This document shows, piece by piece, positions 16,948 through 25,801 of a stretch of DNA of 64,000 nt. Each line of letters opens with the position of its first letter. Within the stretch, counting starts at the first letter, position 1. The stretch comes from Erysipelotrichaceae bacterium (GTDB lineage: Bacteria > Bacillota_I > Bacilli_A > Erysipelotrichales > Erysipelotrichaceae): assembly GCA_013334325.1 (NCBI GenBank), contig JAAXXT010000008.1, forward strand, positions 1-64,000, in the 5' to 3' direction. Made by a program: the position numbers and the translations under genes. The notes under the pieces were generated by a model. It saw nothing but the letters and a program-made list of their open reading frames with translations, searched no databases and was not told the DNA's origin.

Positions 16948-18345
16948 ATGGAAAATACACAGAAGAGGAAATTCGGCTTACTGACGACCGTTGCGATGAT
17001 CGTTGGGATCGTTATTGGATCGGGGATCTTTTTTAAGACAGACAATATCTTAGCTGCTGTTGATGGATCCGTTTCTTTAGGGGTCTTGGCTTTCATTGTA
17101 GGTGGAGTAGGGATCGTATTTGGAGGGCTCACCATCGCTGTATTGGCGAAAAGAGATGAGAATGTAGGGGGTTTGATTACTTATTGCGAAATGACTTGGG
17201 GCAAGACCTTAGGCTATTTGGCGGGTTGGTTTCAAACGACACTTTATTATCCACCATTGGTTGCGGTCATAGCGTGGGTATCAGCGATGTATGCCTCCAT
17301 GTTGTTTGGATGGAGTGATTCATCGATCGTTTTAGGATTTAAAATCGAAGGATTACCTGCTTGGCCATTTCCGTTTACGGTTGGGGTATGGGTTATCTCC
17401 TTATTGGCGATGATCTTCTTCTTCGTATTCAATGCATTTCAAACTAAACTAGCTGGTAAATTCCAAAGTGCTGCGATGATTACGAAAGTAGCTGCGCTTA
17501 TCGTATTAGGCATCACTGGGATCGCTTTTGGGGATCCTGTCTCTACGATCAAGTTTGCGGATTGGGGCATGCTTGGTGGAGGTTTCTTCTTGGCTTTGGT
17601 TCCTATTGCCTATGCTTATGATGGATGGCAAGTTGCCCCATCAGTAGCTCATGAAATCAAGAATCCTAAACGGAATCTTCCTTTGGCGTTGACCTTTGCG
17701 CCTCTCATGATCATGGGGATCTATGTGGCTTATTTTATTGGGATCAATGCGGTCTTAGGACCACAAACGGTCTTAGAATTGGGTGATGGAGCTGTCAGTG
17801 TCTTCGCTCAACAATTCTTTGGGGCCATTGGATATAAGATCGTCTTAACGGCGGTCGTTATCTCAGTCTTAGGTACTCTAAATGGCTTGATCTTAGGATA
17901 TATCCGTTTACCTTATGCCTTAGGTTTAAGAAATGAGCTTCCTTTAAGTAAACAATTCTCTCAGGTTGATCCTAAGACAGATATTCCTATGTTTTCAGCC
18001 TTGTTTACCTTTATGTTGTCTTTCTTCTGGTTACTGCTTCATTTTGCGACGACAGTAGGTGTCATCGTCTTTGGATGGAAGATCTTCTCTGGGGTCTCCG
18101 TTGATGAATTATCAATCGTATTGATCTATATCTTTATGGTGACCATTTATCTAGGGGTCATTAAAGACTTCTTGGTGAAGAAAGTTGGCTCATGGATACA
18201 GAACCTTGTCTTCCCATTATTAGCGGTTATAGGGGCTTTAACGGCCATCTATGGGGGTTTCTTAAGTCCTATGGTAGCGACCTATTTGATAATCTGTTTA
18301 CTTGTTATCTTAGCGGGACTATTTGTTAGACCTAAACAAGCTTAA
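16948..18345 (+). CDS. APC-superfamily amino-acid permease (SteT/LAT-like)
   Basis: A cytoplasmic-membrane amino-acid transporter of about 465 residues with 12 predicted helices. The first helix has the unwound substrate motif GIVIGSGIFFKTD, and helix 6 gives IAYAYDGWQVAPSVAHEIKNPKRNLPLAL, close to the serine/threonine exchanger SteT and the LAT branch. The exact substrate cannot be told. I start it at ATG 16948, which has GAAAGGA upstream, not at the in-frame TTG at 16933 that lies over this ribosome-binding site. Monocistronic, divergent from spx. Confidence 0.88.
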   Translation: MENTQKRKFGLLTTVAMIVGIVIGSGIFFKTDNILAAVDGSVSLGVLAFIVGGVGIVFGGLTIAVLAKRDENVGGLITYCEMTWGKTLGYLAGWFQTTLYYPPLVAVIAWVSAMYASMLFGWSDSSIVLGFKIEGLPAWPFPFTVGVWVISLLAMIFFFVFNAFQTKLAGKFQSAAMITKVAALIVLGITGIAFGDPVSTIKFADWGMLGGGFFLALVPIAYAYDGWQVAPSVAHEIKNPKRNLPLALTFAPLMIMGIYVAYFIGINAVLGPQTVLELGDGAVSVFAQQFFGAIGYKIVLTAVVISVLGTLNGLILGYIRLPYALGLRNELPLSKQFSQVDPKTDIPMFSALFTFMLSFFWLLLHFATTVGVIVFGWKIFSGVSVDELSIVLIYIFMVTIYLGVIKDFLVKKVGSWIQNLVFPLLAVIGALTAIYGGFLSPMVATYLIICLLVILAGLFVRPKQA

Positions 18346-18351
18346 TCTATC

Positions 18352-18382
18352 AGACTCATCGAAAGGTGAGTCTTGTTTTTTT
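18352..18382 (+). terminator. Terminator of the amino-acid permease gene
   Basis: AGACTCA (18352-18358) pairs with TGAGTCT (18367-18373), followed by a run of T. The T-rich tail also contributes the -35 (TTGTTT) of trpS. Confidence 0.85.
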
Positions 18383-18400
18383 AAGCAAAGATGATACAAT
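18373..18400 (+). promoter_or_regulatory. trpS: Promoter of the trpS T-box transcript
   Basis: -35 TTGTTT (18373-18378), 16-bp spacer, extended -10 TGA-TACAAT (18395-18400). Confidence 0.6.
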
Positions 18401-18406
18401 CATTTT

Positions 18407-18613
18407 AAAGATGACGAGTAAAGGGTAGTAGTGATCGATGTGACAGCTAGAGATGTCTTGGATGGTGAAAAAGACACACGAATCGATGATGAAGTGGACT
18501 TTATGAATCGAAGTGGGCTTTGTCTACTTACGGCGCAACACCGTTATGTTGAAGTGATCTGAAAAGATAACTAAGGTGGTACCACGTGAAAGCGTCCTTT
18601 GGATGCTTTTTTT
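18407..18613 (+). promoter_or_regulatory. T-box riboswitch, tryptophan specific
   Basis: Senses uncharged tRNA-Trp and allows read-through into trpS. Visible parts: stem I distal motif GGATGGTGAAAA, candidate specifier TGG (18495-18497, followed by A; a second TGG at 18514), T-box core AAGGTGGTACCACG (18573-18586) and a competing terminator AAAGCGTCC/GGATGCTTT with T-run (18589-18613). The exact specifier register would need a fold to confirm. Confidence 0.93.
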
Positions 18614-18632
18614 AGTTCAGGAGGAACAAATC

Positions 18633-19622
18633 ATGAAAAGAATGTTGAGCGGGATCAAACCCAGTGGGCAGTTGACTTTAGGTAACTATATCGGTGCCTT
18701 AAGAGAATTCGTGAAGTATCAAGAAGATTATGAGATGATCGTTTTCATCGCGAATCTTCATACTTTAACCGTCTATCAAGACCCTAAAGAACTCAGTAAG
18801 AATCTAAAAGACACCATTGCCTTATATTTGGCCTGTGGTCTAGATCCAAAAAGAAGCACGATCTTTATGCAATCAGATGTCATGGCTCATGCTCAATTAG
18901 GATTCATCTTATCTTGTAATACCTATATGGGTGAACTTAATAGAATGACCCAATATAAAGATAAGTTATCAAAAGGTGAAGAATCGATGACTTCAGGGTT
19001 TTATGTCTATCCTACATTGATGGCTGCGGATATCTTGATCTATGATCCTGATTTCGTTCCTGTAGGAGAAGATCAGAAACAACATGTAGAACTTACACGT
19101 GATGTGGCTATTAGATTCAACAATCGCTATGGGGAAAGCTTTAAGATTCCTACACCTTTGATCCCTAAAGTTGGCTCACGCATCATGAGTTTAAGTGATC
19201 CAACGAAAAAGATGTCTAAATCGGATGAAGCCGATAAAGGCTGTATCTATCTACTTGATAAACCAGAAGTCGCACGTAAGAAAATCATGAGTGCTGTGAC
19301 AGATTTAGTGGGTGTCGTTCAATTTGACCCCATCAATCAAGCTGGGATCTCTAATCTACTGACGATCCATAGTGCTTTATCTAAGGTTTCTATTCCTGAT
19401 CTCGTCAAACAATTTGAAGGTCAAGGTTATGGGAATTTTAAAAAAGCCGTTGCGGATGAAGTTGTTAAACTCCTAAGCGATCTTCAATCTAAATATGAAG
19501 TCATCTTATCTCAACACATCTTAGAAGAGGTTTTAGAATCAGGCGCAAAGAAAGCCAGAATCATGGCTGACGCTAAACTGAAACTCGTTGAACAAAAAAT
19601 CGGTTTGACGATTGACCAGTAA
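18633..19622 (+). CDS. trpS: Tryptophanyl-tRNA synthetase
   Basis: Class I synthetase of 329 residues. The N-terminal MKRMLSGIKPSGQLTLGNYIGAL holds the HIGH-equivalent GNYIG, and KKMSKSDEAD is the KMSKS loop. TSGFYVYPTLMAADILIYD and VPVGEDQKQHVELTRD are family motifs. The start is ATG 18633 with AGGAGG upstream; an in-frame GTG at 18576 lies inside the T-box and is not a start. Controlled by the T-box just upstream; monocistronic up to the alaS promoter. Confidence 0.96.
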   Translation: MKRMLSGIKPSGQLTLGNYIGALREFVKYQEDYEMIVFIANLHTLTVYQDPKELSKNLKDTIALYLACGLDPKRSTIFMQSDVMAHAQLGFILSCNTYMGELNRMTQYKDKLSKGEESMTSGFYVYPTLMAADILIYDPDFVPVGEDQKQHVELTRDVAIRFNNRYGESFKIPTPLIPKVGSRIMSLSDPTKKMSKSDEADKGCIYLLDKPEVARKKIMSAVTDLVGVVQFDPINQAGISNLLTIHSALSKVSIPDLVKQFEGQGYGNFKKAVADEVVKLLSDLQSKYEVILSQHILEEVLESGAKKARIMADAKLKLVEQKIGLTIDQ

Positions 19623-19633
19623 GCAGGGTCTTG

Positions 19634-19642
19634 TGCTATAAT
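19634..19642 (+). promoter_or_regulatory. alaS: Extended -10 promoter of alaS leader
   Basis: TGC-TATAAT directly after trpS. Upstream -35 not clear (TTGACC is 19 bp away). Confidence 0.65.
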
Positions 19643-19648
19643 GTTTGC

Positions 19649-19842
19649 GTAAATCGTACTCAAAAAGAGTAAAAGAAACTGATCTTGTAGAAAAGGAATG
19701 GTTGATGAAAATTCCTGACAGTATTCTTTGAAGCCATTTGAGAGAGGACTCAAAGTCCCGTTCTCCGCGTTAAGGAATGAGCTGCACGTAAGTGAAGCAG
19801 GATGGTACCGCGTTTAAAACGTTCCTGTAGGGACGTTTTTTT
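19649..19842 (+). promoter_or_regulatory. T-box riboswitch, alanine specific
   Basis: Leader of alaS. Stem I distal motif GGTTGATGAAAA, candidate specifier GCC (19733-19735, in GAA-GCC-A), T-box core GATGGTACCGCG (19801-19812) and terminator AAAACGTTCC/GGGACGTTTT (19816-19839) with a T-run. Together these match the class without gaps. Confidence 0.94.
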
Positions 19843-19859
19843 ATTGAAAGGAGTATTTT

Positions 19860-22475
19860 ATGAAATACCGCACAGGCAGTGAAGTCAGACAACTCTTTTT
19901 GGATTATTTCAAATCAAAAGGACATATGATTGAACCAGGAGCCCCTTTGGTTCCAGTCAATGATGCCACTTTATTGTGGATCAACTCAGGAGTAGCCGCA
20001 CTTAAGCGTTACTTTGATGGTTCAGTCAAACCACAAAACAACCGCATCACCAATGCCCAAAAATCCATAAGAACCAACGATATCGAAAATGTAGGCAAGA
20101 CCAGTCGTCATCATACCTTCTTCGAAATGTTGGGGAATTTCTCAATTGGTGATTATTTTAAAGAAGATGCCCTAAAATTTGCTTGGGAATTTTTGACCAG
20201 TCCTGAGTATATCGGGATGGAAAAGGATCGTATGTATGTGACGGTCCATCCTACAGATACTGAAGCGTATCGTTTATGGATCGAGGTCATCGGTTTAGAT
20301 CCTTCTCGGATTTTGAAATCTGAAGAAAACTACTGGCAGATCGGAGAAGGACCTTGTGGACCTAACTCTGAGATCTATTATGATCGAGGTCCTGCTTTTG
20401 ATCCTTCAAACATCGGAGAAGAACTCTTCTTCAAAGAACTCAACAATGATCGCTACATCGAGATCTGGAACGTCGTTTTTAGTCAATACGATGGTAAAGA
20501 AGGCGTAGAAAGAGCTCTGTATAAAGAATTGCCTCAGAAAAACATCGATACAGGAATGGGTCTAGAAAGACTGGTCTGTATCGTTCAAAACGGAGAGACC
20601 AATTTCGATACTGATTTGTTTATGCCTGTCATCAAAGCAGTTGAGAAGATCGCTAAAGTACCTTATTCAGGTGAAAACAAGATGGCTTATCGTGTCATCG
20701 CAGATCATATACGTACCGTGAGTTTCGCTTTAGCGGATGGAGCTTTGTTTTCAAATGAAGGCAGAGGCTATGTCTTAAGAAGACTCTTAAGAAGAGCAGT
20801 TCGTTTTGGGATCAAGATCGGTATCACGAGCTCATTTATGAATGAATTGGTTCCAGTAGTTGCGGATATGATGAAAGATTATTATCCTTATGTTGGTGAG
20901 AAAGTTCCTTTAATCAATAAATTGGTCAAAGCTGAAGAAGAACGCTTCCATAAGACCCTTAATGCGGGTGAACAGCTTCTCATCGATGAGTTAAGTCACG
21001 CTGAAAGTAAGCTTTTAAGTGGAAAGACTGTCTTTAAACTCTATGATACTTTTGGTTTCCCAGTTGAATTAACTCAAGAGATCACTCAAGAAAAAGGCTA
21101 CGACATCGATATGGTGGGCTTTAAGAGCGAAATGGAGATTCAACGCAATCGGGCTAGAAACGCTAGAGAAGACGTCGAATCAATGAGTTCTCAATCTATC
21201 GATCTGATGAATTTTAAAGAAGTCTCTGAGTTTATTGGATATGATGTCTATTCAGTAGAATCTACTGTTTTGGCTTGTTTTAAAGGTGGAAAACGTGTTA
21301 ATTCGCTAGATGATGAAGGTGAAGTCATTGTCGATGTGACCCCATTCTATGCGGAAATGGGAGGACAAGTTGCGGATACTGGTAAACTAGATTTCGAAAA
21401 CGGAGAAGCTGATGTTTTGGATGTCCAAAGAGCGCCTCAAAAACAACATCTCCATTCTATAAAAATCGCTTATGGCGAACTAAAAGAAGGCGATACGGTC
21501 ATCTTAAGCATCGATCTACCTCGTCGTCAACGCATCATCGCCAATCACTCCTCTGCTCATTTGGTTCAAACCGCTCTTAAAGAAATCGTTGGGAATCATA
21601 TTCATCAAGCAGGATCTTATGTCGCTGAAGACTACATGCGTTTTGATTTTACTCATTTCGAAAAAGTCAGTGATCAGCAGTTAAAAGCCATTGAACTTAT
21701 GGTCAATCGTTTAATCTTTGAGAAACATCCTGTTCGTTTTGATTTGATGGATATCGAGGCTGCCAAAGCTGATGGGGCAACTGCTTTGTTTACAGAAAAG
21801 TACGATAAGATCGTACGTGTGGTCACCATGGGCTCTGTCTCTAAAGAACTCTGTGGAGGATGTCACGTCAGCAATACTGGTGAGATCGGTGTCTTTAAGA
21901 TCGTCTCAGAGGAATCCATCGGTTCTGGGATCCGTCGATTGACCACCAAGACCCAAAACGCAGCGTATTCTGACTTCGTTGCGTATCAAGTCCAACTTGA
22001 AACGATCGCAAAGATGTATAAAGCGACTTCGTTTATGGGCATTGAAGAACGTATCGATCTTTCTCTAAAAGAAAATGTCTCACTTAAACAAGAATTGGGT
22101 CAGTTGAAACAACACTTGGCGTCGATGGAGGCGAAAGTATTAAGCAGTTCGATCGTTTCGACTCCTGATTTTGAAGTTTTGATCAAGCGTATCGATAAGG
22201 ATGCCTCTAATTTGAAGTTGATGATTGAAAGTCTAAAACCATTGGTTCATGAAGGTTTCATCTTCTTGGCTGGAGTCTATGAAGACAAGGTCAATTTCGT
22301 TGCCTTCTGTGGTACTAAAGCCATCGCCAAAGGCATAAAAGCAGGTGATGTGGTCAAGACGATGGCCGCTCAAACAGGTGGTAATGGGGGAGGCCGTCCT
22401 GATTTCGCTCAAGCGGGTGGAAAAGATGCTTCTCAGTTGGATGCCTTATTAAAAGAATTGAGTTCACGATTCTAA
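19860..22475 (+). CDS. alaS: Alanyl-tRNA synthetase
   Basis: Class II synthetase of 871 residues, full length. N-terminal catalytic domain begins with TGSEVRQLFLDYFKSKGHMIEPGAPLVP and has MLGNFSIGDYFK; the editing domain carries HSSAHLV and CGGCH (zinc or editing His/Cys set); a DHHA1-type glycine-rich end GGNGGGRPDFAQAGG closes it. RBS AAGGAG precedes the ATG. Controlled by an alanine T-box. It heads the conserved alaS-ireB-ruvX-yrzB-mltG order known from B. subtilis. Confidence 0.97.
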   Translation: MKYRTGSEVRQLFLDYFKSKGHMIEPGAPLVPVNDATLLWINSGVAALKRYFDGSVKPQNNRITNAQKSIRTNDIENVGKTSRHHTFFEMLGNFSIGDYFKEDALKFAWEFLTSPEYIGMEKDRMYVTVHPTDTEAYRLWIEVIGLDPSRILKSEENYWQIGEGPCGPNSEIYYDRGPAFDPSNIGEELFFKELNNDRYIEIWNVVFSQYDGKEGVERALYKELPQKNIDTGMGLERLVCIVQNGETNFDTDLFMPVIKAVEKIAKVPYSGENKMAYRVIADHIRTVSFALADGALFSNEGRGYVLRRLLRRAVRFGIKIGITSSFMNELVPVVADMMKDYYPYVGEKVPLINKLVKAEEERFHKTLNAGEQLLIDELSHAESKLLSGKTVFKLYDTFGFPVELTQEITQEKGYDIDMVGFKSEMEIQRNRARNAREDVESMSSQSIDLMNFKEVSEFIGYDVYSVESTVLACFKGGKRVNSLDDEGEVIVDVTPFYAEMGGQVADTGKLDFENGEADVLDVQRAPQKQHLHSIKIAYGELKEGDTVILSIDLPRRQRIIANHSSAHLVQTALKEIVGNHIHQAGSYVAEDYMRFDFTHFEKVSDQQLKAIELMVNRLIFEKHPVRFDLMDIEAAKADGATALFTEKYDKIVRVVTMGSVSKELCGGCHVSNTGEIGVFKIVSEESIGSGIRRLTTKTQNAAYSDFVAYQVQLETIAKMYKATSFMGIEERIDLSLKENVSLKQELGQLKQHLASMEAKVLSSSIVSTPDFEVLIKRIDKDASNLKLMIESLKPLVHEGFIFLAGVYEDKVNFVAFCGTKAIAKGIKAGDVVKTMAAQTGGNGGGRPDFAQAGGKDASQLDALLKELSSRF

Positions 22476-22489
22476 ATCTAAGCGGCTAA

Positions 22490-22514
22490 GTGCCGCTTTT
22501 TTTGAAATATGGGA
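22490..22514 (+). terminator. Terminator of alaS
   Basis: AAGCGGC (22490-22496), loop, GCCGCTT (22502-22508), then a run of T. The following 118 bases up to ireB hold only its promoter region and RBS AGGAGG. Confidence 0.9.
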
Positions 22515-22632
22515 TTACACAGCTCATCAAATAAGGTTCTTTGTGTTTAGTCATTGTGATTTTGTGTGTTTCTTTTGCTTATTCTTTTATTTAAGTCCAA
22601 GATACTGTAAAATAGAAGCAGGAGGTTAGTGC

Positions 22633-22899
22633 ATGAGTAACAAAAATATTACCGAAACCGTTGCCTTCAAAACGGATGAACTGAGAAGAGACAACATCAA
22701 ACAAGTCTTAAAACAAGTTCAAGCCGCTTTGGCTGAAAGAGGCTACAACGCAGTTAATCAATTATCTGGGTATCTCATCAGTGATGATCCTGCCTATATT
22801 TCATCTCATAAAAACGCACGTAACCTAATACAAACCGTAGAACGTTACGAAATCATCGAAGAATTGGTGCGTACTTATTTGGACGAAAAGAATCAATGA
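22633..22899 (+). CDS. ireB: IreB family regulatory protein (UPF0297)
   Basis: An 88-residue cytoplasmic protein. In Enterococcus the family member IreB is a substrate of the Ser/Thr kinase IreK and affects cephalosporin tolerance; a similar wall-stress role here is inference. The sequence shows the conserved pattern from ETVAF through [22 protein letters not shown] to NARNLIQ. Its position between alaS and ruvX is the family's usual place. RBS AGGAGG, and it overlaps ruvX by four bases. Confidence 0.92.
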   Translation: MSNKNITETVAFKTDELRRDNIKQVLKQVQAALAERGYNAVNQLSGYLISDDPAYISSHKNARNLIQTVERYEIIEELVRTYLDEKNQ

Positions 22900-23324
22900 G
22901 GGCATTGGGCTGTGATCTAGGCTCTAAGACCTTGGGTCTCTCTGTGAGTGACCTGAGTGGTTTTTTAGCGAGTCCTTACTCAACGATACGTTTTCAAAGC
23001 GATGATTATCAAAATGCTTTGGATCAATTAATGCCTATCCTAGAAAAAGAAAAGATCACCGTCATCGTTTTAGGTCTACCTAAACATATGAATGGATCCT
23101 TAGGCGAAAGCGCTGATCGTTCGATTTATTTTAAAGAAGAATTAGAGTTGAGGACTTCTATAGAAGTCGTCTTAGAAGATGAACGGCTCAGTACTGTCGC
23201 CGCTCAAAAAAGCATGCTGATGGCTGAAATGAACCGTCAAAAACGAAAGACCTCCATCGATCAGATGGCAGCAACCTTTATACTACAAGGTTATTTAGAT
23301 AAAATGAGACACAAGCGAGGCTAA
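22896..23324 (+). CDS. ruvX: RuvX/YqgF family Holliday-junction resolvase-like nuclease
   Basis: A 142-residue RNase H-fold protein. The N-terminal [15 protein letters not shown] holds the first acidic residue, [12 protein letters not shown] the Glu-Asp pair, and [18 protein letters not shown] the last Asp. In E. coli the homologue works in 16S rRNA 5' processing; resolvase activity is reported for others. Length and motifs are normal. ATGA overlap with ireB. Confidence 0.93.
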   Translation: MRALGCDLGSKTLGLSVSDLSGFLASPYSTIRFQSDDYQNALDQLMPILEKEKITVIVLGLPKHMNGSLGESADRSIYFKEELELRTSIEVVLEDERLSTVAAQKSMLMAEMNRQKRKTSIDQMAATFILQGYLDKMRHKRG

Positions 23325-23325
23325 C

Positions 23326-23586
23326 ATGGAAGAAAACAAAATTGTAGTTACTGATGAATCTGGTAAAGAATATGAGATGACGATCTTGTTTACTTTTGAA
23401 GATGAAGAAAACACAAAAAAATATGTCTTTTATTATGATGATAAAGTCGATGATGGGGAAGTATTCGTTTCTCAGTTTACAGATGCAGGAGAATTGATTC
23501 CTGTAGAGGAAGATGCCGAATGGACCATGCTGAATAAAGTATTGGAAGAATGGCAGCTTGAAAACAATGACGAAGAAGAAGCATAA
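23326..23586 (+). CDS. yrzB: DUF1292 protein (YrzB-like)
   Basis: An acidic 86-residue protein of unknown function that matches the DUF1292 pattern: a beta-rich start IVVTDESGKEYEMTILFTFEDEE, YVFYYDD, and a Glu-rich end EWQLENNDEEEA. Always found between ruvX and mltG in many Bacillota. Start ATG is one base after the ruvX stop region; its end overlaps the mltG start by 20 bp. Confidence 0.85.
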   Translation: MEENKIVVTDESGKEYEMTILFTFEDEENTKKYVFYYDDKVDDGEVFVSQFTDAGELIPVEEDAEWTMLNKVLEEWQLENNDEEEA

Positions 23587-24625
23587 GCCATTTAGTTTTA
23601 TCTTAATAACTTTTGTAATATTGGCGATTGCGTCTGCTTTTGCCTATTTTTATGTGAACTCTAATCTGCAAGGAAAAGGTCCTACTGGTGAAACAGTGAT
23701 GGTCTTAGTTGAAGAAGGGGATCTTTTAAGTGATGTATCTCTAACTTTACAAGCTCATGATTTGATAGGACAAGCCATGATTTTCGAGACCTACGCAAAA
23801 CTAATGAAACTTACTGATTTTAAAGTAGGTGTTTATAAAGTGGATAAAGGTTGGGATGCATTGGCGATCTTGACCTATCTAAACGAAGCGACCAACGCTG
23901 AGAAAAACGATGTCGCACTTACAATCATACCTGGAGATTGGGCCAAAGATGTAGCTTTAGCGATCTCTGAAGTCTCTAATTTTACCGTTGAAGAAATCTT
24001 AACCTTATGGAATGATAAGACTTATCTAGCGACTTTGGATGCAGAATATGAAGTCATAACCCCTGAGATCGATAAAGAAGGGGTGAAGGTTTTATTAGAA
24101 GGTTATTTGATGCCTGAGACCTATTTTATCAATCCAAACTCAACCATAGAAATCATAACGAAAAGAATCTTAGATCAAACAGAAAGCTTCTATATCGAAA
24201 ATAAGGCAAGTTTTGATTCTAGTTCTTACTCTATCCACGAGATCTTTACCTTAGCCTCTGTGGTTCAATTTGAGGCTTCTAAAGCGGCAGATATGAAGAT
24301 GGTAGCCCAAGTCTTTTACAATCGACTCAATAAGCCTATGCGTCTACAATCCAATGTGACCATTTGTTATTCTTTATATAACTATACCGATTGGAAAGAT
24401 TGCGAAGGGAATAAGGACATTGTTTCTCCTTATAATACCTATCTTCATGATGGTCTACCTTTAGGACCTATTGATAATCCTTCCGCTACAGCCATCTTAT
24501 CGACCCTGAATCCTACGATGAATGATTACTATTTCTTCATCGCTGATGTCTATGGGGATGGGACAGTTTATTATGCGAAAACCTATGATGAACATTTGAA
24601 GAATGTTGCTAAATACTTAAACTGA
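23567..24625 (+). CDS. mltG: Endolytic murein transglycosylase MltG
   Basis: Cuts nascent peptidoglycan glycan strands at the outer face of the membrane. 352 residues from ATG 23567 (MTKKKHKPFSF); one membrane helix at ~10-30 gives a type II protein. The LysM-like region is followed by the YceG catalytic domain: FTLASVVQFEASKAADMKMVAQVFYNRL and MRLQSNVTICYSL. The usual EKE reads QFE, so the first Glu is Gln while the second, by alignment the likely catalytic one, remains. A longer TTG start at 23558 is less likely. Conserved yrzB-mltG-udk-greA order. Confidence 0.93.
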   Translation: MTKKKHKPFSFILITFVILAIASAFAYFYVNSNLQGKGPTGETVMVLVEEGDLLSDVSLTLQAHDLIGQAMIFETYAKLMKLTDFKVGVYKVDKGWDALAILTYLNEATNAEKNDVALTIIPGDWAKDVALAISEVSNFTVEEILTLWNDKTYLATLDAEYEVITPEIDKEGVKVLLEGYLMPETYFINPNSTIEIITKRILDQTESFYIENKASFDSSSYSIHEIFTLASVVQFEASKAADMKMVAQVFYNRLNKPMRLQSNVTICYSLYNYTDWKDCEGNKDIVSPYNTYLHDGLPLGPIDNPSATAILSTLNPTMNDYYFFIADVYGDGTVYYAKTYDEHLKNVAKYLN

Positions 24626-24626
24626 T

Positions 24627-25259
24627 ATGAAAAAATGTGTCATCATCGGGATCGCTGGAGGCTCTGCTTCTGGGAAAACTTCTTTAGCGAAACGCTTGGC
24701 TAAAACCTACTCATCTACCAATTCAGTTTTGATCATCCGTCAGGATGATTATTATAAAGATCAATGTGACATTACGATGGAAGATCGACTCAAAGTAAAC
24801 TACGATCATCCTTTAGCCTTTGATAATGACTTTCTCGCTCATCAACTAAGGGAATTGGCTTCAGGTCAAACCATTTTAAAACCTACCTATGATTTCGCCC
24901 AATATACACGAGCTCAAGAAGTTGAAAAGATCGAACCTTCTGATGTCATCGTCGTAGAAGGCTTGTTTATACTAGAAGATCCTTTGATCAGATCCATTTG
25001 TGACATCAAGATCTTTGTCGATACACCTGCAGATGTTCGTTTTATTCGTCGTTTAAAAAGAGATGTGAGAGATCGTGGAAGAACCATGGAGAATGTCATG
25101 GATCAGTATATGAACACGGTCAGAGTGATGCATGAGACTTTCATCGAACCATCAAAACGCTATGCGGATGTGATTGTTCCAGAAGGTGGAAAAAATGAAG
25201 TTGCGGTGGATTTATTGACCACTAAGATTGATAGTATAATTCATACAAATGTGTTATAA
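24627..25259 (+). CDS. udk: Uridine kinase
   Basis: Phosphorylates uridine and cytidine in pyrimidine salvage. 210 residues, P-loop GIAGGSASGKTS at the start, substrate region RQDDYYKD and YDHPLAFD, VVEGLFILEDPLIRSICDIKIFVDTPADVRFIRRLKRD as in the family. One base after mltG, so co-translated. The udk stop is followed directly by the greA -10. Confidence 0.95.
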   Translation: MKKCVIIGIAGGSASGKTSLAKRLAKTYSSTNSVLIIRQDDYYKDQCDITMEDRLKVNYDHPLAFDNDFLAHQLRELASGQTILKPTYDFAQYTRAQEVEKIEPSDVIVVEGLFILEDPLIRSICDIKIFVDTPADVRFIRRLKRDVRDRGRTMENVMDQYMNTVRVMHETFIEPSKRYADVIVPEGGKNEVAVDLLTTKIDSIIHTNVL

Positions 25260-25260
25260 T
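25252..25260 (+). promoter_or_regulatory. greA: Extended -10 promoter of greA
   Basis: TGT-TATAAT overlapping the udk stop codon; another TATAAT at 25235-25240. Leader with AAGGAG before ATG 25286. Confidence 0.55.
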
Positions 25261-25285
25261 TACGCCGCACTAAAGGAGAAAACCG

Positions 25286-25753
25286 ATGGCCCAAGAAAAA
25301 ATTAGAGTAACCCAAGCAGGTTACGATGAGTTAAAAAAAGAACAGGATAATTTGATCCACGTCGTACGTAAAGAAGTCATAGAAGATCTACAAGCAGCGA
25401 GAGCTCAAGGCGATCTATCAGAAAATGCTGATTATGATGTTGCTAGAGATCGTCAAGCTAAAGTAGAAGCCCGTATTCGTGAACTAGAAAATATTTTCAA
25501 CAATATCGAAATCATCGATGATCATAAAGGTGGATCCAGAGTCGTTAAACTGGGTGTTAAAGTTAAGATCTTAAGCAGAGGTAAAACTGTTGCTGAAGAA
25601 TACACCATTGTATCTTCTGTAGAAGCAGATCCTCTATCAGGCAAGCTATCTAACGTCACACCTTTAGCCATCGCATTGATGGATCATAAGGTAGATGATG
25701 AAGTTGAAGTAGAACCAAACAAAGAAATTGTAAAGATTCTATCCGTAGACTAG
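25286..25753 (+). CDS. greA: Transcription elongation factor GreA
   Basis: Rescues backtracked RNA polymerase by stimulating transcript cleavage. 155 residues: N-terminal coiled coil with the acidic tip motif DLSENADYDVARDRQ (Asp/Glu that reach the active site), then the C-terminal FKBP-like domain with SVEADPLSGKLSNVTPLAIALM. Has its own promoter and is followed by a strong hairpin. Confidence 0.96.
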   Translation: MAQEKIRVTQAGYDELKKEQDNLIHVVRKEVIEDLQAARAQGDLSENADYDVARDRQAKVEARIRELENIFNNIEIIDDHKGGSRVVKLGVKVKILSRGKTVAEEYTIVSSVEADPLSGKLSNVTPLAIALMDHKVDDEVEVEPNKEIVKILSVD

Positions 25754-25772
25754 GAATTCAAATCAATAACGC

Positions 25773-25801
25773 AAAAAGAAGAGTATGAAACTCTTCTTTT
25801 T
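25773..25801 (+). terminator. greA terminator whose loop contains the comEA start codon
   Basis: AAAAAGAAGAGT (25773-25784), loop ATGAA, ACTCTTCTTTTT (25790-25801): perfect 12-bp stem. The loop is the initiator codon plus two bases of comEA, and the right arm encodes its codons 2-6. Confidence 0.85.

Noticed and set aside
18576-18632. N-terminal extension of trpS from GTG
   Set aside because: This stretch is the T-box core and terminator; ATG 18633 has AGGAGG and matches the family start.
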